Positions 22,079 through 32,907 of a DNA stretch of 64,000 nt are shown here, in pieces. This stretch comes from Fagopyrum homotropicum (taxonomy: Eukaryota > Streptophyta > Magnoliopsida > Caryophyllales > Polygonaceae), in contig BSWB01000001.1 in NCBI GenBank assembly GCA_033239125.1, positions 136,816,981 to 136,880,980 of the forward strand, read 5' to 3'. How positions within the stretch are numbered: position 1 is the first letter of the stretch; each line of letters opens with the position of its first letter. The notes beneath the pieces were generated by a model that ran no database searches, was not told the DNA's origin, and saw only the letters and a program-made list of their open reading frames with translations. The position numbers and the translations under genes were made by a program.

Positions 22079-23390
22079 AATATACTACTTGACAAGTTGA
22101 CTGCCATTGTTGAGTCTTTAATCTATACTTTTGACTAATTTCCCCAAAAAAATCTACATATATAAAAGTTAAATATCTAAAAGGCTTCAGAAGAAGTTGT
22201 CAACAAGTTAATATAAAGAAGGGATACAAACCAAAATGCTCTCTCCTATTCACTCCAGGAATCAAACCCTAGCCGCCGGAGCCTGCTCTCCTCCCAGCCA
22301 CAATAATCACTCTGCCCCATCACCACCATTTATGGCCAAAAACCTTGTTATTGGCAATCTTTTGTGTCATACCGACTCGGATGATTTCGACTTCTGATTC
22401 ATTCCTCCTATAACTCCTATCGAGCCCTCGAAGCTCCTCCCTCGTTGGTGTTTCTTCTACAGAAACGTTGATGGCCTTCTCCTCTGCCTCTTTGCCTTGA
22501 TAATGGCGTTTGGCGTTTATACATTTAATGGGCGTTTTGATCGTTTCGGGACCAGACAAGAATGGAAAAGCCCCGTTATGTGCCCCTTCTGGAAATAGGC
22601 TCTAATCCCTCTTCAACTCCGATGTTCCGTGCTTACAATGTACTGCGTTGTTCGGAAGGGAATACTATGGATCTCTTCAAAAGTCTTTTGCAAAAGGAAG
22701 AGAGGCATCACAAATCTCAGATGCAAAATCCGACATCGAGTCTTCGTTGGTTCGAATGGTAAACTATGCTTAAAAAGGCTAAACTTCTTTGACCTCTTTG
22801 ATGGGCTCGGCGGCTCTGGACTAGGCACTCTGAGTCTTGCGGAAGGCGCTGATGTCTCGTGGGTGTATCTTGATGTCCTCAATTCTTCAATGAAAAGTTT
22901 GCTATATACCGTTCTCTTTAAATCTTACAAATTAAGCTCTAACCAACCTAACAATCTTTGTGATGATGGGTTACATCCTGTTTTACCTCTGAATGGATCT
23001 CTGGTGTCCTGCATTGAGTGTTTATCCCTCTGGCAGTTCTACAAAATTGTAGGATGTTGTGCTCTAATTTGTTTGGTAAAGCAATTTCTTAACCTGATAA
23101 TCCATGTATGTTATAGCTCTAAAATAGGCGAATCCAAGCTATCTTGCTCTACCATTACCAGGCTGATTTTTACCCAGTGTATATCTAACAAACTTGCTTG
23201 TTACTGCCTTTGGTTTCGAATTTGGCTGTGTTTTGTTCTGCTCTTGTCTTTGTCTTTGTTGACTTTACAGGAACTCTACAAATGCACCAACAAACTCAAG
23301 CAGGAATTACATGATCTGGAGATCACAATCAAGGATCTTGATTCTTTGCTAATGAACTCTTCAATCACACTCAGTCTTAACAACCAATAT

Positions 23391-26382
23391 TAGAGGTGTG
23401 GCCGGTTCAAACCAAACCGCCGAACCGGCGGTTTGTGAACCGGCGCAAACCGCCGGTTTGACCAAACCGGCGGTTTAGGTTTGTCGGTTTGGTTGAACCG
23501 GCGGTTCGCGGTTTAGGTTTAGGTTTGGTTCTACACCAAACCTAAACCGACGGTTCAAACCGGTGGTTAACCGCAGGTTAAACCGCCGGTTTGAGCCCTT
23601 TTTTTATTTTTTTTTTATTTTTTTTGGCCAAACTGGCGGTTAACCGGCGGTTAACCGGCAATTATTGTACGAAGGTGTACAAGTGGAAGTCGAAGGGCGG
23701 ATACGGGACTTTGCAAACCCACATGCAAAAGACTCATCCGGAGAAGCTCAGAATATCACGGGGACAAACTCAATTGTCCCACGGGTTTGCATCCTCTTCC
23801 TCTCAATCTTCTTTATTTAATTATAATCATGTTGATGAATATTTAGCATTAGCCAACTTAATTGCATCCGAAGCTTTTCCATTTTCTTATGCGGAATCTA
23901 TTAATGTAAGAGAATATAACACTAATTATCTTCAACCGGCTTATAAACCAACTTCTCGTAAACAAGTTTCGAAATTAGTTTCTCATTCTTATGAACAAAA
24001 AAAACAAAAAATTCTTACGGTTTTACAATCTTTTTCGCATCAAGTTTCAATTTGTAGTGATATTTGGAGTACTTTATCACAAAAATATTTTTACATGGGC
24101 ATCACTTTACATTTTATCGATAATGATATGTACTTGCATAAATTTGTTATTGTATATCGACATTTTAATGAAAGACATAGTGCCGCCAACATTGCTAATT
24201 TAATAAAAACCGTTTTACAAGAATTTAATTTACAAAATCGAGTTTTTTCATACTCATTTGATAATGCTTCCGCTAACACCCGCGCCGTTAACCATTTAGT
24301 GGGAAATGTGGGTCAACTTACAAAAACTTCTTTTACTCACCAAAGATGTGCATGTCATATTTTAAATTTAAGTGTTCAAGATGGCCTAAAAGTTTTACAT
24401 GAAATGTTAGAACCTATAACCGATGTAATTGAACATATTTGGCATTCAACCGAATTAAGAAGAAAATGGAGATCAACTTGTATTGAAAATTTTTTTCCTC
24501 CGATTTCTTTTTCGAAAGATATTGGAACTCGGTGGAACTCAATCTATAAACTACTTACTCAAGCTATTCGTTATAAAAATATTTTACAAGAATTTTCTTC
24601 ACAATTTATTTCTTGGTTTATTTTAGATGATGAAAGTATTTGGCAAACTTGTTTTGATATTTGTAGTGTTTTAAAAGTTTTTAGTGATGCTACTAATACG
24701 TTAAGTTATGTTTACATTCCTACTTCTTGTTTTTTAGAAATAGCCGTAAATGTTGCCGAGGCTTTACAAACCAGTTTAGCTTTAGAATCACTTAAATATG
24801 CTACGGCCGAAATGAAAACAAAATGGCTAAAATATTATGATGAGGTTCCCGTAGTTTATCTTATTGCCGCCGTTTTTGATCCTAGACTTAAAATTGATGG
24901 TGTTACGGAATTTTTAAATGCTTATTATGAATGTTTAGGTTTATCTACTATTAAGAACGTTAATAATATTATTAGTAATGTTCGTGTTGAAATTGCTAAA
25001 TTACTTACTTTATTTGAAACTAGTGCTGGTGCTAGTGCTTCTACACAAACAACTCCTCCACCCTCTTCTTCTTCTCCTTCTATTCTTTCTAAAGCTAGAC
25101 AAATTTTATCTAAAAGAACTAAAACACCTAGACATTCATCCGCAAGTGCAGAATTTGAAGATTTTCTAACTACTCCTTTTAGTTTTGATGGTGATATTGA
25201 TAGTTTTGAAGTTTTACAATATTGGAAGAAGATGGCCCCAAAGTATCCAACATTAGCCAAGATTGTGCAACAAATTATGGCCGTTCCCGCATCAACGGTG
25301 GCCGTGGAGCAAGCTTTTAGTCAAGGAGGAAACATGCTAAGCTACAAGAGGAGTCAATTGAAGCCCGATAAATTGGAGGCTCAAGTTTGTGTTCAAGATT
25401 GGATAAGGGCGGAGAGGAGGCTACAACGGAATGCACCCACTTATGATAGATCATCGGATTCCAACTCCGATTATCCGACCACTACTTCCGAGTCCGAGGC
25501 GCAAAGGTAAGGGGGTTACGAAAACAACTCGGAAGTCCGAAAAAAGGTAAGTAAAGGTAAGAGAACTACGTGGGCTTTGATTCCTCTTAAACCCCAAGAG
25601 GATACGTAGGAAACCGGGAAACCGGTTCAAGCCCTTTCCTTTTTTTTTTTCATTTAGTTATATTCAAAATTTCAAATACTAATGTAAAGATGTAATAAAA
25701 AAATTGAATGTATAAAAAATTTAGCTTGCTTTATTTTGTTGTAGAATTGTAGTTAGTAATTTTGTTTACTATGTAATTATTATACATTGAATTTCAATGT
25801 ATAAAAAAATTTGGTTTGCTTTGTTGTATACTTGTATAACTTGTATGTTAGTTAGTCATTTTATTTTAGTTGCTTCTTTCTTTTATTATTGTTAATAATT
25901 TCTTTTAGTATGTAATTATTTTATTCAAAAGCTAATGTAATGAAAAAAAATTCAATGTATAAAAAATTTGAGTTTGCTTTCTTTTATTATTGTTAGTAAT
26001 GTTATTTTAGTTGCTTTCTTTTATTTACTTACTAATTCTATTTAAATGCTATTGTAAAAAAAAATTCTATGTATAAAATATAAAATTATAAAATATTTTT
26101 TAATATATATAAATTATACGTATAATTTTTAATTAATATATAATTATATATTATATTACTTATATATATATATTTATTTTTTTTTATTTTTTTAAAAGTC
26201 ATGTGTCAAACCGCCAAACCGGCGGTTTGGCGGTTTGGCGGTTTGACAAACCGCCGGTTTAGGTTAAACCTAAACCGGCGGTTCGGGATCGGCCGGTTTA
26301 GGTTTAGGTTTGGCCTTTGGCCAAACCTAAACCGCCGGTTCCCAAACCTAAACTGCCGGTTTAGGTTTGGGTCCCATGTCTA
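23391..26382 (+). mobile_element. hAT transposon, 2992 bp, perfect 8-bp target duplication
   Basis: ACCAATAT precedes 23391 and follows 26382 exactly. The terminal bases are TAGAGGTGTGG and, inverted, TAGACATGGGACC. Both ends carry dense repeats of AACCGCCGGTTTGG type (23395-23660, 26200-26370), the presumed transposase binding sites. It contains one long transposase frame. The perfect duplication and open frame point to a recent insertion into LINE 1. Confidence 0.95.
23591..25510 (+). CDS. hAT transposase
   Basis: hAT transposases cut and paste their element. The frame is open for 639 codons, but the first ATG is at 23723 (595 residues). The order is the second half of a BED zinc finger (YGTLQTHMQKTHPEK), an RNase H-like core with SICSDIWST and FSYSFDNASANTRAV as probable first and second acidic sites, RCACHILNLS, RWNSIYKLLTQAIRYK and VFDPRLK. 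The C-terminal dimerisation domain has PTLAKIVQQIMAVPASTVAV, then EQAFSQGGNMLSYKRSQLKP. Only one Cys of the finger (NYCTKVYK) remains. Sequence upstream is subterminal repeat, so the N-terminus, including nuclear import and most of the finger, appears lost or lies on an unseen exon. Confidence 0.9.
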   Translation: MSPFFIFFLFFLAKLAVNRRLTGNYCTKVYKWKSKGGYGTLQTHMQKTHPEKLRISRGQTQLSHGFASSSSQSSLFNYNHVDEYLALANLIASEAFPFSYAESINVREYNTNYLQPAYKPTSRKQVSKLVSHSYEQKKQKILTVLQSFSHQVSICSDIWSTLSQKYFYMGITLHFIDNDMYLHKFVIVYRHFNERHSAANIANLIKTVLQEFNLQNRVFSYSFDNASANTRAVNHLVGNVGQLTKTSFTHQRCACHILNLSVQDGLKVLHEMLEPITDVIEHIWHSTELRRKWRSTCIENFFPPISFSKDIGTRWNSIYKLLTQAIRYKNILQEFSSQFISWFILDDESIWQTCFDICSVLKVFSDATNTLSYVYIPTSCFLEIAVNVAEALQTSLALESLKYATAEMKTKWLKYYDEVPVVYLIAAVFDPRLKIDGVTEFLNAYYECLGLSTIKNVNNIISNVRVEIAKLLTLFETSAGASASTQTTPPPSSSSPSILSKARQILSKRTKTPRHSSASAEFEDFLTTPFSFDGDIDSFEVLQYWKKMAPKYPTLAKIVQQIMAVPASTVAVEQAFSQGGNMLSYKRSQLKPDKLEAQVCVQDWIRAERRLQRNAPTYDRSSDSNSDYPTTTSESEAQR

Positions 26383-26986
26383 ACCAATATCGCCCTGCTG
26401 TAGAGATTAACATGAAAATTTTTGTTAATTTCTTTCAACTTGATCTTATGTTTTGTGTCCACAATTGTACTTGTAACCCTTGTATCCCTACCTATAGAGT
26501 TGATCCTTTGATCCCGACTAATGGAAGTGACTACAAGTTTTCTTTCTATTGGCCTTGTGACAACAAATTGCGGTTCAATTTTGATCATTTTTTTCTTGAT
26601 AAATGCCAAACAGGGCTTAAACCCTTGCTTCATGGGAATCAAATTCCCCTTCAATGCTTTCTTGTTGATGGATTTGACCAATCCAATATTAACTGGGGTA
26701 ATCCCATGCTTGTGTATTGCGCTAATCTAGGTTTAAGACCTTGCTACTTGGTCTACAACCATTCTAGAAATCAGACTCCCTATGAAGATTTGTTGTTGTC
26801 TTACCAAACGTTCGAACTCGTTGCCTCACGTAGGATCGATTTGATTGTATATATAACCCATTCTATGACCCATAATCAATTTAAAACTGCCATGAACAAA
26901 GAGAAAATTTTAGACTCTACTCTGTGGAGTTTAGGATTTCCGAGCCTCTTGTCCATCCGATCGGTCAATGTCAAAACCTAGTTTAA

Positions 26987-29900
26987 ATGATAGTAAGCTT
27001 CTGGAACATTAGAGGTATGATCCGGAGTACCCTCTGAACAAACCTCGACGATGTTTGTAAAATCCACAAGATCAACATCATTGCTTTAGCAGAAACAAAA
27101 TCAGAGAATCCTCCGGATGACCGATCTTGGAGATCGGCCGGTTTGGACAACATGATTTACTGCCCAGCCATCGGAAGGGCCGGCGGCTTATGCCTTTTAT
27201 GGAAAGCGCACCAACTAAGAAACCAAACGGTTAAATTTATTTTTAAAAACGACAGATTCATTTGTGTGGAATTTATTTGCAACAATTTGAATCATAAGAT
27301 GAACCTAATCTTTGCGTATGCACCTCCACAAGAAGCCACAAAAAATCAATTCTGGGATAACCTTGCGCAATTCATACAAGATTCTCCCCTTCCCTCCATT
27401 ATCCTTGGAGACCTTAATGAAATTCAACAACATTCCGAAAAACAAGGAGGAGCCCCTATCAACACCAATAGATTTAATAGACTGATCAACTTCAAAAACC
27501 TTTGTTGCCTTGAGGACATCCAAACTTCAGGTAATTTATTTACTTGGAGGAAAAAACGTGATGGTCCGAATAATATCTTTGAGAAACTTGATCGTGTGTT
27601 GGTTGATAATCAAATACTCCAGTGGTACCCAAACTTAAAACAAAAAACCATGCTTTCACTATATCAGATCACTGTCAAATTTCTTTGGAAATTTCGACAA
27701 CGGATAACTATACTCCACAACCGTTCAGGTTTGAAATGATGTGGACTAAACGAAAATCATTTGAGAACATTGTTAAACAAACGTGGCGTTCCAACTTTAT
27801 CGGAAATGATATGTATAAACTCACAAAAAAAAACTCAATCTTCTTAAAATGAAGGCTAAGGAATGGAGTAAAGTTAATTTCGGTAACATATTCAAACAAC
27901 TTAAAGATGTAGAATCACAACTACAGGAAATTCAAAGCTCAAGTCCTAATAACTTAAACCAAAGAGAAGAAACCATCCAAAGAAATCTTCTAACAAAACA
28001 AAACCGATTATTGTCTTTCCACCAGAGATACTGGAGACAAAGAACTAAAAACAATCATTTGAAGAACATGGACTCAAATTCCAAATATTTCCATCGCATT
28101 GCTACTGGAAGAAGAAATCAAAAACACCAAAACGAACTAATAACTACAAATGGTACGATTTTATCTTCGGAATCTGAGATCAGATTGGAAGTTAAAACAA
28201 TTCGTGAGAAAATACTCTAAAACCCAACTAGATCAATCTCTTTTGGAGAACAAACTCCAACTTATTCAAAACAAAGTCAACGAGGAAGATAACTTTAATC
28301 TAACAAAACCTCCCACTAATGAAGAGATAAAAAATTCCATGTTCGATATAGGATGTGATAAATCCCCGGGACCTGATGGTATGCCGGCCGGATTTTATCA
28401 AAAATATTGACACATTGTAGGAACTTTCGTTTCAAAAGTCGTGAAAGGTTTTTTCAGAAGCGGTAAAATGCTCAAACAAATCAACCATACTTTTATAACC
28501 CTAATACCTAAAGTGGATAATCCTACAACAATTAATCATTTTAGACCAATAAGTCTTTGCTCAACAGTATACAAAAGTATTGCGAAAATAATCACGAACA
28601 GAATGGAAACCATCATGCCTAAACTCATTCACCCTCTACAAGGCGCCTTTGTTGCTAACAGATCAATCCACGACAATATTCTTATTGCACACGAAATTTT
28701 CCACTCTTTTCGGTCTGAAAAGAGTAAGGAAGGATGGGCCGCAATCAAACTAGATATGGAAAAAGCATATGATCAAGTCAACTGGGACTACATCATTAGT
28801 ATCCTCAAAATATTTGGATTCAATAATAAATTCGTGGGATGGATTAAAGAATGTATACTTACAGTATCTTTCTCTGTTCTTGTTAATAATAGACCAACTG
28901 AGCAATTTTTTCCGGAAAAAGGACTTAGACAAGGAGATCCCCTTTCCCCTTATTTATTCATCCTGGGAGCTGAAATCCTAACACAAATGCTACAAGAAGA
29001 TTGCAACAACTACGACACCATATTGGTTTCTCCGTGTGCAGACAAGCAACGCCAATCCAATTTCTTTCTTTTGCTGATGACATGATCATTTTTGCTAAAG
29101 AAAATTTGGCCTCATGTCAAAGAACTATGCAAATCCTGGAAATGTATTGCTCGATATCGGGACAGAAGATTAACTTCCAAAAATCTGCTTTACAAACAAC
29201 AAAAAATACTAAGGAAAGTAACATTGCCCAATTAAAAATATTCTAGCAATGAATCATTCCACTACCCTCGACAAATATCTTGGATGCCCAATCATCAACG
29301 GCAGAGTGACAAAAGAGACTTTTGGTGACATAAACCTCAAAACAAAACAACAACTTTCGAAATGGAAAGCCAATTCCTTATCACAAGAAGGGAGGAACAC
29401 CCTCATAAAACATAATCTAACGGCTAAACCAACCTTTGTTATGCAAAGTTTTATGCTCCCGAGTCATAATCTAGAGGAGCTAGATAAAACATATAAAAAA
29501 TTCTTCTAGAATAAAGGAGACCAACATAGACCCATCATTAGTTGGGATGTAATATGCAAATAAAAAAAGAATGGTGGTCTTGGTTTAAGGAAATCTTTAA
29601 CCACAAAAAAAGCTCTACAAATGAAACTACTTTGGAAAATTTTGGCTGAACCAAATAATATTTGGGTTAAAATTGTTAACGAAAAATATTTGAAAAATCA
29701 TAATATTCTTCATTACCAAAAGAAAGAATCAACATCTTGGCAATGGAATAACTTTATGAAGCTAAAATTTGAATTAAAAAATGGTATTATTTGGCAAGTC
29801 GGAAATGGTAAAACCATCAACTTCTGGCATGACAATTGGGTAACAACAACACTACTTATAAAAATGGTCCAAAATACCAATAAATTTGACACAAATATAA

Positions 29901-31078
29901 AGGTTAGTCACTTTATTAACGACGCGAGACAGTGGGATATCAACAAAATTGATAACGAACTACAAGGCATCATTAACCTAGATATTAGGAAAAAAATCAA
30001 GGAAATAATTCTACCAAAAAATGACATTCAAGATAGATTATATTGGAGATGTAGTAATAATGGTTGGTTTACTACAAAATCTGCGTCGGAAATGATTGAG
30101 AAGGATTCAAGCATGTCCCCGAACTATACATGCGATTGGATCTGGAACTTCGATACCCAACCTAAAATAAAAAACTTCCTTTGGAAAATTTCACAAAACG
30201 GACTACCAACAAAAGCTAAGCTTGACGAAAGAAGAATCGCCGTAACAAGGCAATGTGAACTATGCAACCACCATCTAGAGGACTTGTACCACTTTCATAT
30301 TGAATGTCCTTTTAGCAAACAAATTCTTGCCAACATCGACAGGTCAATATTAACCGAACTTAACAAAATCTGCCTCCTAAATAAAAAACCTCACGACCTC
30401 CTACAAGAAATAAAAAAACAAAATTGGACTTAACAAGGTTGCAAACCTCGCAACTATCTGGTGGAGTATATGGTTCTTCAGGAACAAAACTATTTTTGAA
30501 ACGAGCCTATTGGTTCTTGCAATAAGGTTATAAGCTTCATTAAAAACCAAATCCAAATGTGGAAAACTAACATCTGTGATGAAGACGATTACGTGATAAA
30601 ACAACAACGAAAGGACATTAACTCTTCCAAAAGGAAAAAAAACAATATTAAGTGGGATAAACCAAAACCTGGTTTCCATAAACTTAACTTTGATGGATCT
30701 AAACTCGATTCGGGAATAACATCCGTTGGCTTTGTGATTCGGAATCATAAGGGTGAGGTTGTTAGCCTTGATGCGACAAAAAATAATTTTAACTCGGTGA
30801 TTAAAGCTGAAGCTTATGCTCTCAAATCAGGTTTACAAGAGGCTATCAAATTAAAGATCAAAAAGATCGAAATTGAGGGTGATAACCTTTGTGTTATCAA
30901 GGCACTCCAAGGATTGTGGAGTTGCCCGTGGGAGGTCGAGATGATTATTTCCGACTCCATGCTGGATCTCCGCTTCTTTGACGGAGTCCTGATCAGGCAT
31001 ATTTTCAGAGAAACCAACTGTGTTGCTAACCGACTGACCCATCTGGGAATATCGAACCCCAACACCTGTTTTTTCTGA
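26987..31078 (+). pseudogene. LINE 1 ORF2: endonuclease, reverse transcriptase, zinc knuckle, RNase H
   Basis: ORF2 makes the first-strand nick and copies the RNA in place. It starts MIVSFWNIRG at 26987, with the AP-endonuclease to about 27640 (IIALAETKS, LGDLNEIQQHSEKQGG, LDRVLVDN). Reverse transcriptase covers about 28330-29510 with SPGPDGMPAGF, AFVANRSIHDNIL, KLDMEKAYDQVNW, the active site FADDMIIF at 29070 and LGCPIINGRV. The zf-RVT region follows (CDWIWNFDTQPKIKNFLWK, then CELCNHHLEDLYHFHIECPF). A plant-type RNase H ends it (LNFDGSKLDSG, KAEAYALKSG, EGDN). Stops (for example 27031, 28409) and several frameshifts disable it. The terminal RNase H is a known feature of many plant L1 lineages. 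Confidence 0.93.
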
Positions 31079-31192
31079 CGATCCCGAACTTCGTGTTCTC
31101 ATCCGTAAGGATGCTTTAGGGTGGACTACCTCTAGGAGATAGTTCATCCTAACTGCTTTCCGTTTTTCAAAAAAAAAAAAGAAGGGATACAA

Positions 31193-32907
31193 TTTTGCAT
31201 GTGTCGACTTTTGCAAGAGCCAAGGATAAAAGGTGATAAAGAAAGATCTCGGAGCTAAAAAGTGAAAAGGATGAAATTCCTTGAACAAGAGGAACTCAAC
31301 ATAGATTTAGACAATAGAAGTGTAAGAGACTTAGAAAGTTTCTCCTAGAGCTTTGTTTATCACTTTTTGTCTTGGGCACTTGCAATAAAAGCATGAAAAC
31401 ATAGACGTGGCTAGGTATAAACAATAAACTAACAATCAACCATCATGATAACAATAGGCCAATCCTGATTGTAACAAATCTAGTTTATGTATATACTCTT
31501 ATTCATTTAATGTCTTAGAATTATTCATTGCAACTTTAACTAACTGGAGTAGAATTTGATCAATTTTAATATCACATTTTGCATTGAAAATGAGAGAGCA
31601 TTCATAAATAAACAATGAGACTATATTTGTTTTCATTATGATTTTCGAGTTGCAACTAAACATCCCCTAAATGTCGATGAGTTGACATTATGTCATAGTG
31701 AACTAATATTGGAATTGAGAATTATTTCGTGTTTTGTTAATTATTAAAAAAAATTAGTTGAAGTTGAAAAATTAAGAAAGAATTTGGTCAAATAGGTCAA
31801 TTTCTAATTTCCATTAGGTTTGTGTACCCCTTCGATTTTTATCACTTTCATTAAATTGAAATTGGAAGTTAAGATGTTTAACTAGGGGTACATTTACTAA
31901 ACATATTTATACCTTGAATTTGGTTACTAGATAGAAATCTCAAAAATGCTTACTTATCTAATTTGCCAAAAATTAATTAAAATTAGAAAAAAAAAAATAG
32001 TTGAAAAGTGAAAACAAGAGTTTAGATTAGGTTTGTCCAACAGAAGGAGAGTTAAATTTTGATTTTTTTTTTTATATTATTGAAAATTATTAATATCTTG
32101 GACAAAGTAGTCTAAAACAAAATTTTCAATTTTTTGGTATAAAAAAAATTGTGGTTATATACTATTACGATTTATGAATTATGATAATGACTAATAACAA
32201 TGAAGTTATCTAATAAATAATGAATCATTAACCTATGGCACCTGAGGCTTTTTGTAGTTCTAAAATAAGTCAAAGTTACATTCAATTGAAGTTTTCTAGT
32301 CCATAAACTTTAATTAAAATAATCATGTGCTGATTTGTTGTCTAAGCTTAACTTGTAATCAAACTGAAAAGCAGTTTATAGAGGAAGAATAGAAATGTTC
32401 ATCTGCCGTCAAAATGTTTGAATGATTAGAATTGGATTTGGTAGCCTAGTTTTATCTTATTTTATTCAATCTCTTGTCCTACAACTTTGAACAATGATAT
32501 TTACTTTAATATTTTATTTAAGAAAATGAGAACATTCTTTGAAATTCCAATGATTGTAATCGGATTGATAAGCAAGCATAGTTGACTCGACGCTCTTCTC
32601 CTTTGGGTATCCAGGCACGTCTTTCTTCGAATAATACTTCTTCCTTTTTGTGTTTGTTTTTCACATATACGATGAACTTTGAAAATTCTGCTTCATTTCC
32701 AAGTGTTTGGCGTTGTTTTCTGACTTTGAACGCTTTTGTGTTCTTCTCTACTTTGGAGCCGTTGTTCTTTCTCTTGATCCATTTCAACCCTCTCCTTTCC
32801 TGAATTTTGATGATACACAGTTGAAATTTCCCCTTCTTAATTGTAAAATCTTCTACTTTTGAACATCTAGGTGTCTTTAATTTCATGATCTTCTTAAAGT
32901 TTGAAGT
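31193..32907. other. Intergenic and promoter/5' UTR region of the next gene
   Basis: AT-rich DNA lies between the LINE and the At3g27390-like gene. I see no transposon ends or long convincing frame. The last 350 bases probably include the promoter and 5' leader. The frame at 32582-32803 is low in conservation signals and is more likely leader sequence than a gene. Confidence 0.5.

Larger units (their letters stand above)
22332..26981 (+). pseudogene. LINE 1 ORF1, split by the hAT insertion
   Basis: The first ATG gives MAKNLVIGNLLCHTDSDDFD and then a TGA. Another frame (22629-23390) is open for about 250 codons, with LNFFDLFDGLGGSGLGTLSL. It breaks off at the hAT target site and resumes in the same frame from 26391 to a stop at 26981 (RPAVEINMKIFVNFFQLD, later FFLDKCQTGLKPLLHGN). 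ORF1 proteins of plant L1 elements bind the element RNA. I do not see a clean CCHC knuckle, so the assignment rests on position before ORF2. Confidence 0.6.
22230..31180 (+). mobile_element. Full-length L1-type LINE (LINE 1), interrupted by a hAT element
   Basis: A non-LTR retrotransposon runs from 22230 to an A-tail at 31169-31180. A 15-bp target duplication AAAGAAGGGATACAA lies at 22215-22229 and again just after the tail (31178-31192, overlapping the A run). Without the 3-kb hAT insertion it is about 5.95 kb, the normal size for plant L1 elements. The order is a GC-rich 5' leader with ACCCTAGCCGCCGG, ORF1, ORF2 and a short 3' tail. ORF1 and ORF2 overlap by a few bases near 26981-26989. Both carry stops and frameshifts. 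Confidence 0.93.

Noticed and set aside
32582..32803. 73-codon frame just before the At3g27390-like gene
   Set aside because: Its Phe/Leu-rich sequence is typical of AT-rich leader DNA. It is more likely 5' UTR or promoter than a gene.
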